DNA of 64,000 nt from Anisakis pegreffii (GCA_035041965.1 JAPYMA010000517.1:1-64000), one strand, 5' to 3'. Shown: positions 49,240-62,395, numbered from the stretch's first letter. The notes: generated by a model not told the origin, from the letters alone. Numbers and translations are program-made.

Positions 49240-49916
49240 TGAAGAATTTCAAGTAAGCGCCGTCACTTTTGACAAAATGACAGAAACACTTAAGCAACGC
49301 TACTGCATCAAATTTTCTGCAGTGCTTGGTAATTCCGACGTGAAACGATAATTCCCAAGTGAAACCCTTCGGAGACGAAGCAATGAGCATCACGCAAATA
49401 AAGAAGTGGTACAACCGCCTCAGAGATGGCTGCACATCAATGGAGTATAAAGCATGATCTGAAAAGGCCTCAACATCCTGAACTGAATCGTCATTTACCA
49501 GCCGAGAACTAGGGTGAAGCAGGATTGTCGATTCACGATCAGAGAACTTGTAAACGAGGTGTGCGTCAGCACTGGTTCTGTTCATTCCATTATGCACGAG
49601 GATTTGGGCTTCAAAAGAACCTCAACTAAATTTGTATCATTTCTCCACATTGACACAGAGTTTCCTGGCCAAACAAGATAAACCTATGCTCCGTCATGCT
49701 GCCTATTCTCAAGACCTGGCTTCTGACTTGTCTCAACCTCAAAAGGCCTCGGGTGGGATTAGATTTCAATCCAAAGAAGACATTTTGCAGAATGTGACCG
49801 ACCAACTCTACACTATCCTAAAGGAAGCATCCCGGCTCTGCTGCCGACCGTGGCAGAACTTTTGGAAGAAGTATATAGCAGCCCAAGGGAACTATTTAGA
49901 ACAGGATACATAAAAC
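49240..49916 (+). mobile_element. Dead mariner-type transposon with deleted catalytic core
   Basis: The plus strand reads damaged mariner transposase. There is an N-terminal fragment (QRYCIKFSAVLGNSDVKR), a helix-turn-helix stretch FTIRELVNEVCVSTGSVHSI then MHEDLGF near 49530-49615, and an open C-terminal part from 49632 (FLAKQDKPMLRHAAYSQDLA ... KKYIAAQGNYLEQD). The order matches the family, but most of the DDD core between the DNA-binding part and the last Asp region is missing. Stops and shifts interrupt the front half. Terminal repeats were not found. Confidence 0.75.
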
Positions 49917-50277
49917 TTTGTCGTATCTGAGTACAAGTGGTTTTGATGAACAACGGTGGTTTACTTTTAGAACACACTTCATATTTATACTTCTTTGATA
50001 GCATTATAATGATAATAGGAGCAAATCAAGTGTTCACTGCAGATAGCCGCATGAGAAACTTCTAAAAAACAGTCAGAGCAACAAACACAACTTTACTCGC
50101 ATCCCAATATGAGAAAATAAGGGTGTTAACAAAAAAGAGTGAAATATTAACGTAATGAGTTCTAGCAACAAAAAAAAACAGTGTTTGTTATACAACTGAA
50201 ATTCTCCAAGAACGAAAGGCGTGAACCGCATTCAAAGTACCATAACCTCATGAACACTGTTCTGAAACATTTCCTTT
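49917..50277. other. Region between the mariner relic and the next exons
   Basis: No gene or repeat is recognised in this AT-rich stretch. Confidence 0.4.
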
Positions 50278-53110
50278 CTGACCTCATCCAAATCCTTTCG
50301 ACTTTCCGAACTCATCAATCAGTACCGAAATAACACAATGAATCAACCAACTTGGTTGCTGGCTCACTGTTGCATCGCCCGCATCATTACAACTACAGTT
50401 GGTTGTTGATGATGAATTCGAAGTGCTGTTATCGTTGCTATCGATATCGAACGGTGCTCTTATGGCGGTATACTGAATACGTTTCAACGCCTCAAAATCA
50501 GGCTGTGGTTTACGTGAACCAAAACGTGTAGCAGCAAACGTGCTGCATCTGAATGCCGGCCTAGACTTGTCAACGAAACGAAACACCATTTCCAGTACCT
50601 GTTAGTGAATTATTCATCTACATAAACGCAACAACTTACATGAAAAACATTTCATGAGAATGCATATATCGATTTTAGAAAGTTTCTTCATTTCAGTGAT
50701 GTTCAAATCAGCATCAGTATTCATATATTTACAAGACATTTATGTTAGATGACACAAGTGAGTGACTATTCAATCACCAAAATTTAACTCAAGTGCTAAA
50801 TTCGTAACAACATTCAATGTTAACGAATAACTTTTGAGACGTTAGTATGACCATGTAAAACAGCGGTTCATACAGAGTGGCAAAAGGGTGGGGAGTCAGG
50901 AGAATTCTTCTCTGAGGGAATTTGAGGGTATCAGATGGAGAACTTAGGAGGTTAACAAATTATTGCTGAATAATTTTCTTGTTTGATTAGAAGATATACA
51001 ATTCCTTTGATACAAAAACCGAATTCCCGACAGAAAATATCCCTGATTGATGTGTGAATTCGCTGTTTTCGTTTTGAATTGTCGACTAGACATGACAAAT
51101 TGTCAGAAGAATAGAGAAACTGCGGTCACGTAGATTTCTGGAGGGGCAGAGGGAACGTCAGTTTACCATATGGTCAGAGGAAGGCATGGAGCACAAGAGT
51201 GTCAGAACCGCTGATTTAGCTTGTCCAATAAGTTAATTACGACAGTTTTTGAGGACTCACTGTCATAGGTGCCGAGAACATAGTGGGGTTCCAAAAGAAG
51301 TCGGAATGCTCTTGCCAGGGAACTAGCTCAAGTCTCACGAAAGTTGATTCACGATTTGCTTCCAATTGTTTACATCTGAATAAAATAGTCTTAATGCCTC
51401 TCATATAAAAAATTATGCATGAACCACCCGAACTATCACTGATTTTAGCTGATTCGAAATGATCAATTCAAATAAGCATTGATCAATCCTCTTACGCATG
51501 TTTATTTTACGTGTTGAGTAGACATTAGCAATTTTCGATTTTATTGTTGGCATTGGTTCATAGCTGTCATCTTCTGCCGTACTACCTGACCATATAATTA
51601 ATTTTGTTCTAATGCCAGCAATACGACAGAACACTTCACCCGCATTCCAATACACCACCAGCCCCGCTTAAAACCAGTTTATTCATCAATATTGATTCCA
51701 TCTGATTACGCGAACATTCATTTCTAATCATTTCTGCGAATAGTCAGGATGTGGTTTGTTTTAACGTTTCATATAGCCGCTGAAAATAAACAGGGATCGA
51801 TTGATTTTCACGGTCGTCTTTTAAAAATACGAATAAAGCTGTAATGAACGAAATAATTCGACGTATAGCCTCACAGATGCTCTCGATTTCAAATCTTTTT
51901 CGCAGTTCATCTGTGTAGCTTTACTCACAGTATCAAAAACGTATCTATGCAAATGGAACGTTGAAAATCGAACTCATTCAAAAAACAATTGACGTTAGTC
52001 TGCGTGAATGATATTTCGAATATCACATCAATATTTCTAAAAATTACATTGATCAATGAATAAAAAGTACTTGGAAAAGCTGCAACAAAACGCTCAAAAT
52101 CTATCGATAGCGCTACACAGATTTGCTTGACTAAATCAGTTGTACCATTCGGTGTATTGATACGGATAGCACGTTCCTCTGCGCCTTTAACTTTCAATGA
52201 ACTATGATGATTTTCATCAAAGATTAATTAGTTTCAACGAATAAATCTTAGACTGATGATATTGACCATTCATGCAATCGTATTATTTTTTTCGCTGGAT
52301 TATTCCGAAAACTCTCTTACAGACGCAGTCGATCATATCACTTAATGTAAATACAGATAAATCTATTTTAGTGGATGATTATAAATAATAAATGATGCAA
52401 CGAACAGTAACCTTCAGAAGGATTCTCAATATTCTATGAGGTTACATATCTAACCAATAGACCATTGGCGAGGTGTTCTACGAATATCGACATCTGAAAC
52501 AATGCAATCAGTTTCTACAGAAGCCCTCATTAAATTACACATTTACAATGCAACAACTTATTTCGCTAGTTGGCAATCTCCACTGAGGATTTGTATCTGT
52601 CGAAAAGGTAAAGTTCAAGAACGCATTTTTCTGCAGAAATTAAGACTCGTAATTAAACTCCGAAAGTGCGAACATTCTTCACGATCAAATGGACTGACGG
52701 TAAATCATATGATAAAAAAAAGAAAGCTTACACGACGCTTTGGAATTATGCGATAAACGAATCTGGTCGTGAAATTTGCTGCTTCCCTCAGTTCCATGTA
52801 CATCTTATATATTACCGGTAGAAATTACAATCGCTGCCATGAAAAGGATATTATTCGAAGGTCAACAAAGTATCGTTGAAAAATCAAATTCATTTTTTCG
52901 AAATGCCATTCGGACCATTAATGACTTATCAACGGAACCAACATTTTTAAATGCAACTTCAAGTTTGTGACTGTCAAGAATGGAATTAAGTGGAAAGAAT
53001 GCCTCAAGTACTGATTACCCGCAACACTTTCAATCACAGCTCGGTGAGAACTGCATCCGATTAACAAACGTATGACCGAAGATGGGTCAAAACTCATGTG
53101 AGAAGCGGTT
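50278..53110 (-). CDS. Unrecognised coding exons, probably one gene
   Basis: Several minus-strand stretches look coding, but I cannot name the family or join them with confidence. In transcript order: about 53100-53019 (SFDPSSVIRLLIGCSSHRAV), about 52972-52870 (HKLEVAFKNVGSVDKSLMVR), about 52810-52740 (MYMELREAANFTTRFVYRII), 52500-52462 (MSIFVEHLANGLL), about 52200-52070 (RINTPNGTTDLVKQICVALS), about 51660-51590 (VYWNAGEVFCRIAGIRTKLI) and about 50600-50278 (FRFVDKSRPAFRCSTFAATR). The last may end with GKSKGFG and TGA at 50278-50280, or splice earlier at a GTGAGC. Phases do not all agree, so some exons may be missing or belong elsewhere. The hAT-type MITE at 50861-51213 sits in an intron. Confidence 0.4.
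50861..51213. mobile_element. hAT-type MITE
   Basis: CAGCGGTTC at 50861 and GAACCGCTG ending at 51213 are perfect 9-base inverted ends around 353 bases without a gene. The inside resembles the ends of the 43970-45826 duplication (GTCAGA.GA.AGA, TATGGTC..AGG). I see no clear 8-base target duplication. Confidence 0.6.
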
Positions 53111-56100
53111 CCAGTAATTTTATAGGATATCAGAGAATGCTTGGAGAATGAAATCGCTTCAAATTCTAGGCGATGTTCAGCTTATCTCATATTCAAAACA
53201 ATTCAAATAACTGAGATCGTAACGTGGAAATTTGCAGTGATTGGAATTATGGATGATTTATATCAAAAAAAAAACAATCTTCAATCTTTTCGACCTTGTA
53301 TCACCCAAACAGAATCAATCAACCTTCAGAGATCATCCAAATTTATCATTTGAACCAAATCAAACGAACAAAATGAGATCAACAACCGCATTCTTTCACA
53401 TCTTTCACATTACTGGGCTTCCCAGGCGTCTGCAAGTAGCTTGAATAGTTAGCTTCCTAATACGAATTTTATGACAATCTCACCGTAATTATGAACAAGA
53501 TGCTCTTCCCGCAGCGAAACTATTTTAAATTAATTAGCGCGAACTTACGAAATGACGAGAGGTGATGCTCTTGGGTGGCGAGCTGTAGCAAAGTGGGTGG
53601 GCTGAAACTTCTGAGTCGACGACATCGCGTCAAGCTAATACTTATGACTCATTTCGAACATTCATCCCCAAAAAACTGGAAATAGTGATGCCACTACACC
53701 AAACGGTACTCATACTGTACTCGAGTGCAGTACAGAATTGTACCAGAGCGGAAAGTGCGAAGCACAACGCAAAAACGCTTTTAAACGAACCAAAAACCAG
53801 AATTGGGAACCTATAGACAGTTTTCAATGGCCATCGATGAGGTGAATTTTCAACACCGGTCGGTTTTAATCAATCACCACCAAAATTCGATCACCAATTA
53901 ATCAGCCGCTCTTGATTTTGATTAATAGTCTCCGATCTTGTGCCACTCCCATGGAAAATGCCATTGCAAAGACTGTAGTATTCAACTGAAACTTTGAGTG
54001 AGCATACGCAACGATACAACTACATAAGGCACTGGGCTTAGACTTAGGTTGTCGCTAAATTATTATACGAGAAAAGTTCACATGGCAAGACCGTTTCTTA
54101 AAAAACATGGCAAAACATTAGCGAGTCCCCATTTCGATGAAAGGGATGAAATCAAGAACCCCTGTTTCAAAAAGACATATGTGATACCTTCAGGACATAG
54201 GTGGTACCTTTTTAGGTCGGCGCATCGATGCTTAGCCATTTACAAATGCTGACAGAAAGCATAGCGTAGTTGACTCCAACCTGACAGTGTAGCATACAGG
54301 ACGGCGATCTAGCAAATCCTTCACCATTACGCATCAACTGAATAACGATATTTAACAATTAAGATTAAAAACGACAGCGAAATGTGATGGAAATGATTTG
54401 CATTAAGGGCGATGATTCCTTGACGCGAATTCAGGGGGCAAATTATGTGAAGTGGAAAGTGTAGGGTGAAAAATGCACGTTTGTTTAGACTGTACCGAAC
54501 CACTCCTCTAAGTGATGGCGCTTGGAAATATTTTCCTGCTGTTCACTGAGTTGATATCTATTCAACAAATTCTCATCGAAAAGCAAATAATGCTGTGGTC
54601 TACCAAACCAACGAATATCACCAATGTTACAGAAAAGTTAACATTTCATAAGGGCTAATACCTTAAGGAAAGGACTTGAAAAAATAATGGAAATGGGCTA
54701 CGATGAAGATAAACAACGATACAAGTGATACTATTATTATTCATGTCATTGTTGAGAGGTTTTATGACACTATTACTGTGCAGTCGCATATTCCAATAAT
54801 GACAAATGGAGAGGCTTCTTGACTGAGACCATATTTCAAACATTATTCTACTGATAATGAGTTCAAGTTTTTCTGTTATCACCAATATCATAAATAACGC
54901 ACTCTCCCTTCACCAACCTTCTTTCCGCACAGCTAAGGGTATCAACTCAGCGAATCACCGATCTCCATAAAAAGATTACTGATTTGACGATCATAACGGT
55001 TAGGGCTATTCTCCCAGACCGCCCAATAGTTTTTAAGGAAGATGGCAGTGATTATTAATTCAGATCGTTGACTTTCCGGCTCTTTGAACTACGGTCATAG
55101 AAGAACTCAAACCCATATAATTAGATTATGTGAATTTTTATTTTCAGATGATTAAAAGGAATGAATACTTATTGACGTCTTTCTGCAATATCATTTCAAT
55201 CCGACCTAAAACACGGTCTCAACCAAAAACACTTGATTTCTGGCTATCATAATTATCATTGCTATCAATTCTGCCGTCATTATTATCATTATTGCTATTA
55301 CCATTGTTATTATCATTATTCCAATTACTGCATATTTTTACTCTTACCATTACAATTATAATCCTTATCATCGTTATAATAATCCTATCCGAAAAAAAAG
55401 CTCACTTAACTTAACATGAACCCGAGATCCCGATAATATCGAAACGTTTTTTATTCGTACAAGATCTCATTCATGCGGAACAAAACATATCAACAAAACT
55501 GCTACTGCATAATGGGTAAGCATAATATTAGATTAGTACATTATAGTGGAATTGCTGACACATTGCTAACGTTTGAAAAATTATTAATGAGAGTAACTTG
55601 TAGGTAACTTATCGTTAGTTTTAATGGTATGTACTAGGTAACTGATATGATATGTAACTGTTTTACAATAAGAAACACATATCGATATGTTACTGACTGT
55701 GATTCTTCTTAAACATATCGGACCTTCAAATCAAATTAGTGACTTTCATTATTACCGTTGATTAAGAAATAAATTGCATTGACAAAGTTTTTTGGTTCGT
55801 ACAGGACGACTAATTCGTGACTGCAATCGTTGCGTATTGCTGTTAGAATAACTTTACGAAGAGTAGCAATAGGGTGGTATATTACCACAACCAATTTCAT
55901 TCACTTCAACTCAATAAACTGAATAGAATATTAAAGCATTGTGTAGAATCATCCCTTAATTCACATCATAAGAACGCTGATGGGAATTTGTTGGTGTTAT
56001 CCATGAGCCTGATTAAGTTCCACTTTGAATAGCTGCATTATTGTTGAATCTGGAAAAAATTCATCAATCTTACAATCTAGTATCCGTAAGTTGCCTGAAA

Positions 56101-57084
56101 TGACTACTATGGAGCTTTCAATTAAAATCTCCGAAACAGCGCAATATAAAAATCGCTTTTTAATGACCAATTCAAGAAAAATTGGTCAACAGAAGTTGAG
56201 GATAAATTGAACGTTGATTGGAACCGTTTGCAGTTTGCTTCAAATCAGATTCTTGCATGTTCATTATATGTGATTTGGGAACATCAATTTCCAAAAACGA
56301 AGATGCGATGAAAGTTTCAGTGTCAGAGCTGAAGAAATTCCAAGAATTGAGATGTATAATGTATTACAGAAAAACAATTTTCTTGCAATTTGGTATTGAC
56401 TTCTGTTTCTAAAGCCTCTACGATAATGTGTAACCAAAGAACTCGATATAGTTCACTTGGGACTTGAGTGTGCACCAAATCTCGAACATCGACCTCAGCG
56501 CAAGCCTATGCTAAAGCCTAAGACTAGAGATGTGGCTGAATCATCTCTGCATCACTTCTGCATAACTTCATGGTTATTGAACGCTGCTAAACTGGCTCAA
56601 CGTCATAACTCAGGCGTAGTTAGCTGTTGCGGTATTGCCACACTTCTGAACCTTGCACTTTATTTCCCGCCATTATGATTTTCAAAAGTGATGAGTAGTA
56701 TTTATTGGTTGAAATATGGGACTGTTGAATTATTTAGTGCTCATCCGGTGTGATGGTGTATCAAGGTATGTTTTGAGGTGCTGCATCAGATGAAACGAAG
56801 GTGTTGTGTTATCTCTGATCCTCTTTGTTCGAACAGTTTAAGTATTGGCACTTTTTTACAACGGGGTAATATTTTTAATGTTCATCAAGCACTACTATAG
56901 CCGAGGGGCTACAGATACACACGCACAGAAACATCCCCAGCTTAGTAGGTACGTTCATTCAACGATGAGGCTACGCACGTTCAAAAGTATTTGCCAACAA
57001 TGGGCTCTCTTTATGTGACCTGCCGTAGAAACGATATTAACATCGCTTTATCTGCGTGCCACTTATGTTATCTTAAGTAAAGTG
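53111..57084. other. Gene-poor region upstream of the SKA-like gene
   Basis: No gene is firmly recognised. A possible exon on the minus strand at about 53515-53470 (SLREEHLVHNYG, followed by GTGAGA) may belong to the unrecognised gene below it. The frame at 56457-56678 and others have no motif. A TTATCA-type low-complexity tract lies at about 55240-55390. Confidence 0.4.
55240..55390. repeat. Degenerate ATT/ATC low-complexity tract
   Basis: An imperfect run of CATTATTATCATT-like units. A similar short tract lies at 63120-63180. Confidence 0.7.
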
Positions 57085-57095
57085 GTTTTTTTCAG
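57085..57095 (+). promoter_or_regulatory. Probable spliced-leader acceptor directly before the SKA-like start codon
   Basis: A T run ending in TTTTTTCAG is followed immediately by the ATG at 57096, as often seen at trans-spliced nematode genes. Confidence 0.6.
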
Positions 57096-60000
57096 ATGGC
57101 AAAAAGTGAAAGTGAACATAATTTGACTCGCAAGAAGCTAGAATCAGTGGTTCAGGGAGAAATTCGTCGATATGTCGAGGCGTGTGGCCATCAACTCCTG
57201 AATGATGACGCCAGTTGGCTAACGTACAAGGTTATTTACCTTCAAATTGCTCAATAATTATGAGTAATTCTGTCGTGCCATAGTTGTTTTCAACCATTTT
57301 CATTAATATGATCATTTTCAACGTTAAGCAAAGTATACTTTCACTGTTTTACATTAAATCACTCTATCTTATCGATCTCTACTTTAGCAAATTTGCAAGA
57401 ATGAATACGCAATATTTTGTTCAGAAAAATTTGAAATGTGCAATTTTTACTCGATGAATGTGTTTGAATGATATTTGGTAAGTGATGCTAGCTCACCTCA
57501 AACTTTCATCAGTGAATGTTTTCATTGCTGAATCGGCTATCACAGTCGGACTTCACAATCGAAGATTGTAGTGAACAATTTGATCCATCTGGTATTTCAA
57601 TGTCACTGACTGTTCATATTTTACTTATGAGGTGTCGAAATAATTTTTAAAAGTACGCTCCTAGTAGTGAACAGTTTGATCTTTTGCTAAATTGGTATAC
57701 TTTCACTTCTATATAAATATATGTTTCAATGAATGATTCATGTGCACACATGTGTGATATTCCAGGAATGGATAAAATTAGGTGCTGTAGACTGTGAAAT
57801 GACAAGTGATGTGCTAAACAGTTATTCGAAATTATTAGCAGCAGTTCGGGATGAAGCCATCGCTAAAAAACGTCTCAAGGAAGCGACTTTAAATGTCTCA
57901 AAAACACTTATGAAAACTGCAGAAACGATTCACCAAATGACTGATAAATACATTGGTCAGAATTCTGTTGTGTTCTAAGAAGAGTTGTTGAAATTTTCAA
58001 ATATATACTTCACATTCGTTGCTATTCGTGTAACATATATGAAACAACTTATGCTTGATCAAAAGGACCATAAGCGTAATGATCTTTTTACAAAATTAAT
58101 CCAAACAGATTGATCGGAAGCTGCATTGATTGTTTAATATCCCGTATTGAATCAGCGAATTAAAATTTCGATTTGATATTTCCCACTTCGTTTTGATTTG
58201 ACATTTTCAAAGAATAATTCGTAAGTTCGTTTAGTTGATAATAAGTAAGTTTTAGAGAAATGCGGTGAAGTTAAATTGAGGCGTATGAATATTGAATGCC
58301 AACAAACAACAATTACAGAAGATAATACATATGATGAGGAACCATCCAGAAGTAACATTGATGATAGTTATGAGCAGTCAAAGGAAAAGTTTGTTTCTAT
58401 CCAATATTCTGTTACTGTTTTATTTTGAATTACATTACATAATATTTGAGAGTAGGTGTAAAAGTTTTATATCTCTTGATTTAGAGATATAGTATTAAAT
58501 TAAAGTAAAAACAGTTAGTGATCTTGAATACCATTTCATTTCATCATTTTTATGGACCGTACACATTTTTCAAAATATTTATCGAGCACATCTCAGTTTT
58601 ACTAATTTTCGCAGTCGCAAATCTTCGCCTAATCGCTGAATTTTGTTTTTGAATTATTTGTTAATGTAACTTGCTGAGCGTTTCAGTTATCCCATGGAAG
58701 CTAACAAAACAAGCGAATAAATAAATGAATGCATAATTTTCAGGGAGAATATCGCCAAATTCAATCCTTTTGACGTAGAATCAGTTTTGGCTGCGGAACC
58801 TGTATTATGTTCAAAATTCGGTCAGCAGCTAATGGCTGAGACAAAGTTAACCATAAGATCATTATAAATTTTCGTGTTCAGTGTATCACTCGACGTTTTT
58901 TTGACAGTGTTCATCCATCGAACAATGTGCACGACTTATTTATTAGTAGATATTAATTGAGCAACAGAGATAATTGTCAAAATAGATTTTGGAAGACCGG
59001 TATAGAGATGAACTTTATCATTGTAATTTACTCATCGAAGTCCAATCGGAAAATATGATCGTTTTGGAATGAAGGTTTCTATTAAACATTTGAATTTCAA
59101 GGATTGCTACAAAGAAGTCTAAGCTGAATCAGATTATGCAGTTACCACCATCTCCGACTCTCTCACAAAGTTTTACATCAGTTAATCATTATCGGTGTAT
59201 GTTTCTTTGTTGAATTACTATTACAATAATAACTCGTGCTGTTTTACACTGAATTTCCGAACGATATTAATCGTAATGAATGAGTAATTGCTTCCATGGA
59301 GTTATTTCGAAATTCCTTCAGTGAGTGTTGCGATATTTGTAATGAGGAATGCTAACAATGAGTAACTTGTTACGAATGATAAATCTGCTTGATTAATCGA
59401 ATTCCAAAATCATCTTCAATGTGATTCATACTGCAAATCATCGACGAAACAAATGTAATTGCGTTGATTCCAATGATTGATCGGTTTAGATGAAAAAACA
59501 GTGCCGGATGATATACGAAAAATTAAAGAGGAGTTCGAGAAAATGCCATCACATGTAAAATTCTCGATGGATGGTTCGATATTCTGTCAAGATGGAGATG
59601 ATACTACAGTGGCAGATTTGGAACCACTGACAGTACCGATTTTTGACGACGAAGAGTCATCTCAGCAAAATTCGTCGACATCATATCACAATTATTCAGG
59701 ATACGCTACTCAACGTGAACATTCATTGAATCAACAGAAACAAGTACATTTTTTCTTATAATTTGAATTCATTCGTCCGTTTCACATTTTATCCCCAACA
59801 TTTTTGATTGTAATCTCCGCTAATCAATTGTTTGGCTGGATAAGGACGCGTTTCCAATTCAAGCCTGTCCTTCACAAAAGGATTTTGATTTCCAAACCAA
59901 ACCCACTACCCCCTCAAATAACCATTATGACTCATTGGAATTGGTCGATTTGTTGAGTAAAGCCGTTGTGAATTTTCATAACATAATAATTTATGAGAGT

Positions 60001-61295
60001 GAGACTGATTCAGTTGAGATCATTTTCTAGTGAATTCATTGCTCATAAAAGTATTATAACTAATTTAGTCACAGATAACTTTGGAAAACTTATCCGTAAT
60101 TGTCCTAATTATGATTTCAGCTAGAAAGTTGGATGTTGCTACCGAAATCACCAGTATTACGTTCAAAAGCAGTAATAGAATACCTAAGTCGTGCCAAGAA
60201 TCTTCCGTTCAAAAAGTATTTTTGCTAACGTTAAATGTTACTTCAAGCTTTAGTTGTTGAAATCGTTTAATTCAATTGCGTAACGTTGTTTTGTTCTAGT
60301 GTGACTATTGAACTGTGTAAATTATAGTATTCTAAAGACTACCCTGATCGTACAACACTCTAGCGTTATATTAAATTTTAAAGTTCATATCGTTTTTCAT
60401 TCAAATCGAAATCAGAATAAATCTATTCGAACACTCCTCGAACCTAGCAATAATATTCACACATTTTTTGCGGTCATTGTTGCTGACCCAATTCTTGAAG
60501 GATAACCAACATTTCGCAATGTGAATACGAACAATTGCCGACTTTTATACGGGATCAATTAGCGAAGGATGATCTTAACGAACTGATTCTATTTCTCAAT
60601 GATCAATGTAAGCTGTCGATTATTGGTGGTATAATATTTATCATTATCAGTTCTCAGTTATTTTATTGCTTCTCTTCATTCAATCACTGTCTTTTCACCA
60701 GCTGAAACGAACGCACTCGTCACAAAATTGTTTTCACTGCAATTTAAGTGCTTCGTTTCATCTGCAGTACTCCCACCCCAAAATATGCTGAGTGACGTCC
60801 CTGTCATCATTTTCTGAAGATGGTTTTTTTAAATGTATTGAAAACTAAATGAATTACCGAGAATACGTTTAGCAGATCGGTGCTTTTCAATCTTGTTAGT
60901 ACTCTTCAACTACGAAAATTTTTAATCTTCATCTTTGTTACCACACCCACCCTCTTCTGTTAAGCTGATATATTCTCCAAAAATGGAGAGCGGGGAGAAA
61001 GCGCTGTTGAAATTCCGTTTTCAAATCTATGCGCTGTGAGAGTAAAACCCAGAGGATTGGGACCGTTTTAGTACATGATTATACCATGAGAAATGGCTAT
61101 TTACCATGAATGATAACATTTACTGCTGCATTAAAATATTACAAATTTGATTTGATATGACGGTTAATGCTTTCAGCCGAATCAAAATCTCTATCAGTAA
61201 CGGAAATAAAACGTTTGGTTCGTGAACAGCTTTCAGCACAACAATCTGAGATTGCTATTTTCGCTTTACAGTTGACACGAAAAATTGACGATTGA
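57096..61295 (+). CDS. Candidate SKA complex subunit (SKA3/SKA1-like kinetochore protein)
   Basis: The SKA complex couples outer kinetochores to spindle microtubules. Exons: 57096-57230, 57766-57971, 58281-58388, 58744-58845, 59102-59196, 59490-59743, 60121-60215, 60501-60607, 61177-61295; 1221 bases, 406 residues, phases consistent throughout. The N-terminal half is helical (ESVVQGEIRRYVEACGHQLL, AIAKKRLKEATLNVSKTLMK), like the SKA dimer coiled coil. The middle is acidic, Ser/Pro-rich and probably disordered, with a PVLRSKAVIEYL stretch. The C-terminal part ITNISQCEYEQLPTFIRDQL, DDLNELILFLNDQ, then SVTEIKRLVREQLSAQ resembles the SKA1/SKA3 pattern EFE.LP.YMKGRL....N..I. The identification rests on weak similarity and architecture; the gene model is firmer. 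The exon 2 donor (57972) is the least certain, since the frame otherwise stops at 57978. Confidence 0.6.
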
Positions 61296-61766
61296 GTTAA
61301 TTGGAGCATTTTCGTCTTTGCTGTAAAAAATATATTTGCACTGTTGTTTATGATTACATTCGTGGAGTCATTCGTTTGTTTGCTTTGAGGCTTTATGATC
61401 ACTTCAATAATGATGATTCATCACTGGTATTAGCTTCAAAAACGTTATCGTAAATGGTTATTAATTTCAAGAATTGTCTTTGAACATTACATGAAAAATC
61501 GAATGTTACGGATATGAAATGTGCTTATTAATAATGTTATGAAATTTTGATATGAATGCGAAAAGTTAAGAATTGTGTAGGAACTAAAATTCCGTCAAAT
61601 GTGACTTGATATTCAAATAATTTATTTTGGATTTTTCATCTCTTAAGATTATTTATTCGCTTGTTTACCGCATCATTGTGATTGTGATTCTTTTACAATT
61701 TGATATGTTTTCTGTCACTTCACAATTATCATTGTAGCTGTATTTGCCGCCGTCCTTAGGCTCCAA

Positions 61767-61830
61767 CGTGTTATTTTTAATGAATTTTTTTGAAGTACCG
61801 TATTGCAATTGTTTTTTACAAGTTCATGTT
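61767..61830. repeat. 64-bp exact direct repeat, copy 1
   Basis: Runs from CGTGTTATTTTTAATG to TTTACAAGTTCATGTT and is identical, including the poly-T lengths, to 62142-62205. Confidence 0.95.
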
Positions 61831-62141
61831 CTCACGTTTCTTCCAAATGTAGCGACGTAAATTCCTAATTTTTGTCCATATTGATTGGTCGATCAGTTTT
61901 GAAAGTTTATTGAATTTTGAATCATTGAACCCTAGAGCTCATCTTTTCCCGATGCTAAACCATTCCATAGTCCAAGTGCAATAACGAATTGATTTTATTG
62001 TTAATTTTAATGAATTTTCTCTTTCTCAACAAATAGTTGGCCATGCTGTTTAATTCTGATTCTATCCAGTCTCGTTTTTTAATGTTTTTTCAATGTTCTC
62101 ATTTCTCGCGGATAATTTGTTCATTCATAGTGTTTTAAATT

Positions 62142-62205
62142 CGTGTTATTTTTAATGAATTTTTTTGAAGTACCGTATTGCAATTGTTTTTTACAAGTTC
62201 ATGTT
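62142..62205. repeat. 64-bp exact direct repeat, copy 2
   Basis: Identical to 61767-61830, 375 bases further on. The dispersed repeat begins about eight bases after it. Confidence 0.95.
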
Positions 62206-62212
62206 AAATCAC

Positions 62213-62395
62213 TGGTGAGGAAGGAAAAAATTGGGGCGAAATTTGCAGTCGGGACCCCGAAAATGCGGTCGCGATGAAAGAGGCTGGAATGGAGAACTTC
62301 GAGGAAAAGCTCAATCTCGTCCCCGGTCTCCGAATTTTCCCCGAAAATGTGACGTTTGAACTGGGGTCAGTAAAATCATGAAAACAGGAATGTTT
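62213..62395. repeat. Dispersed repeat, copy 2
   Basis: Collinear with 29008-29165 (see there). Another GC-rich stretch at 63585-63690 (GGGTCGCCGAGAATTTCGAG, GGGTCGCTAAAATTCCCCG) looks like a more distant relative. Confidence 0.7.

Noticed and set aside
53690..53750. Palindromic GTACTCATACTGTACTCGAG-type stretch as a regulatory site
   Set aside because: Pairing is imperfect and short, and nothing nearby gives it a role.
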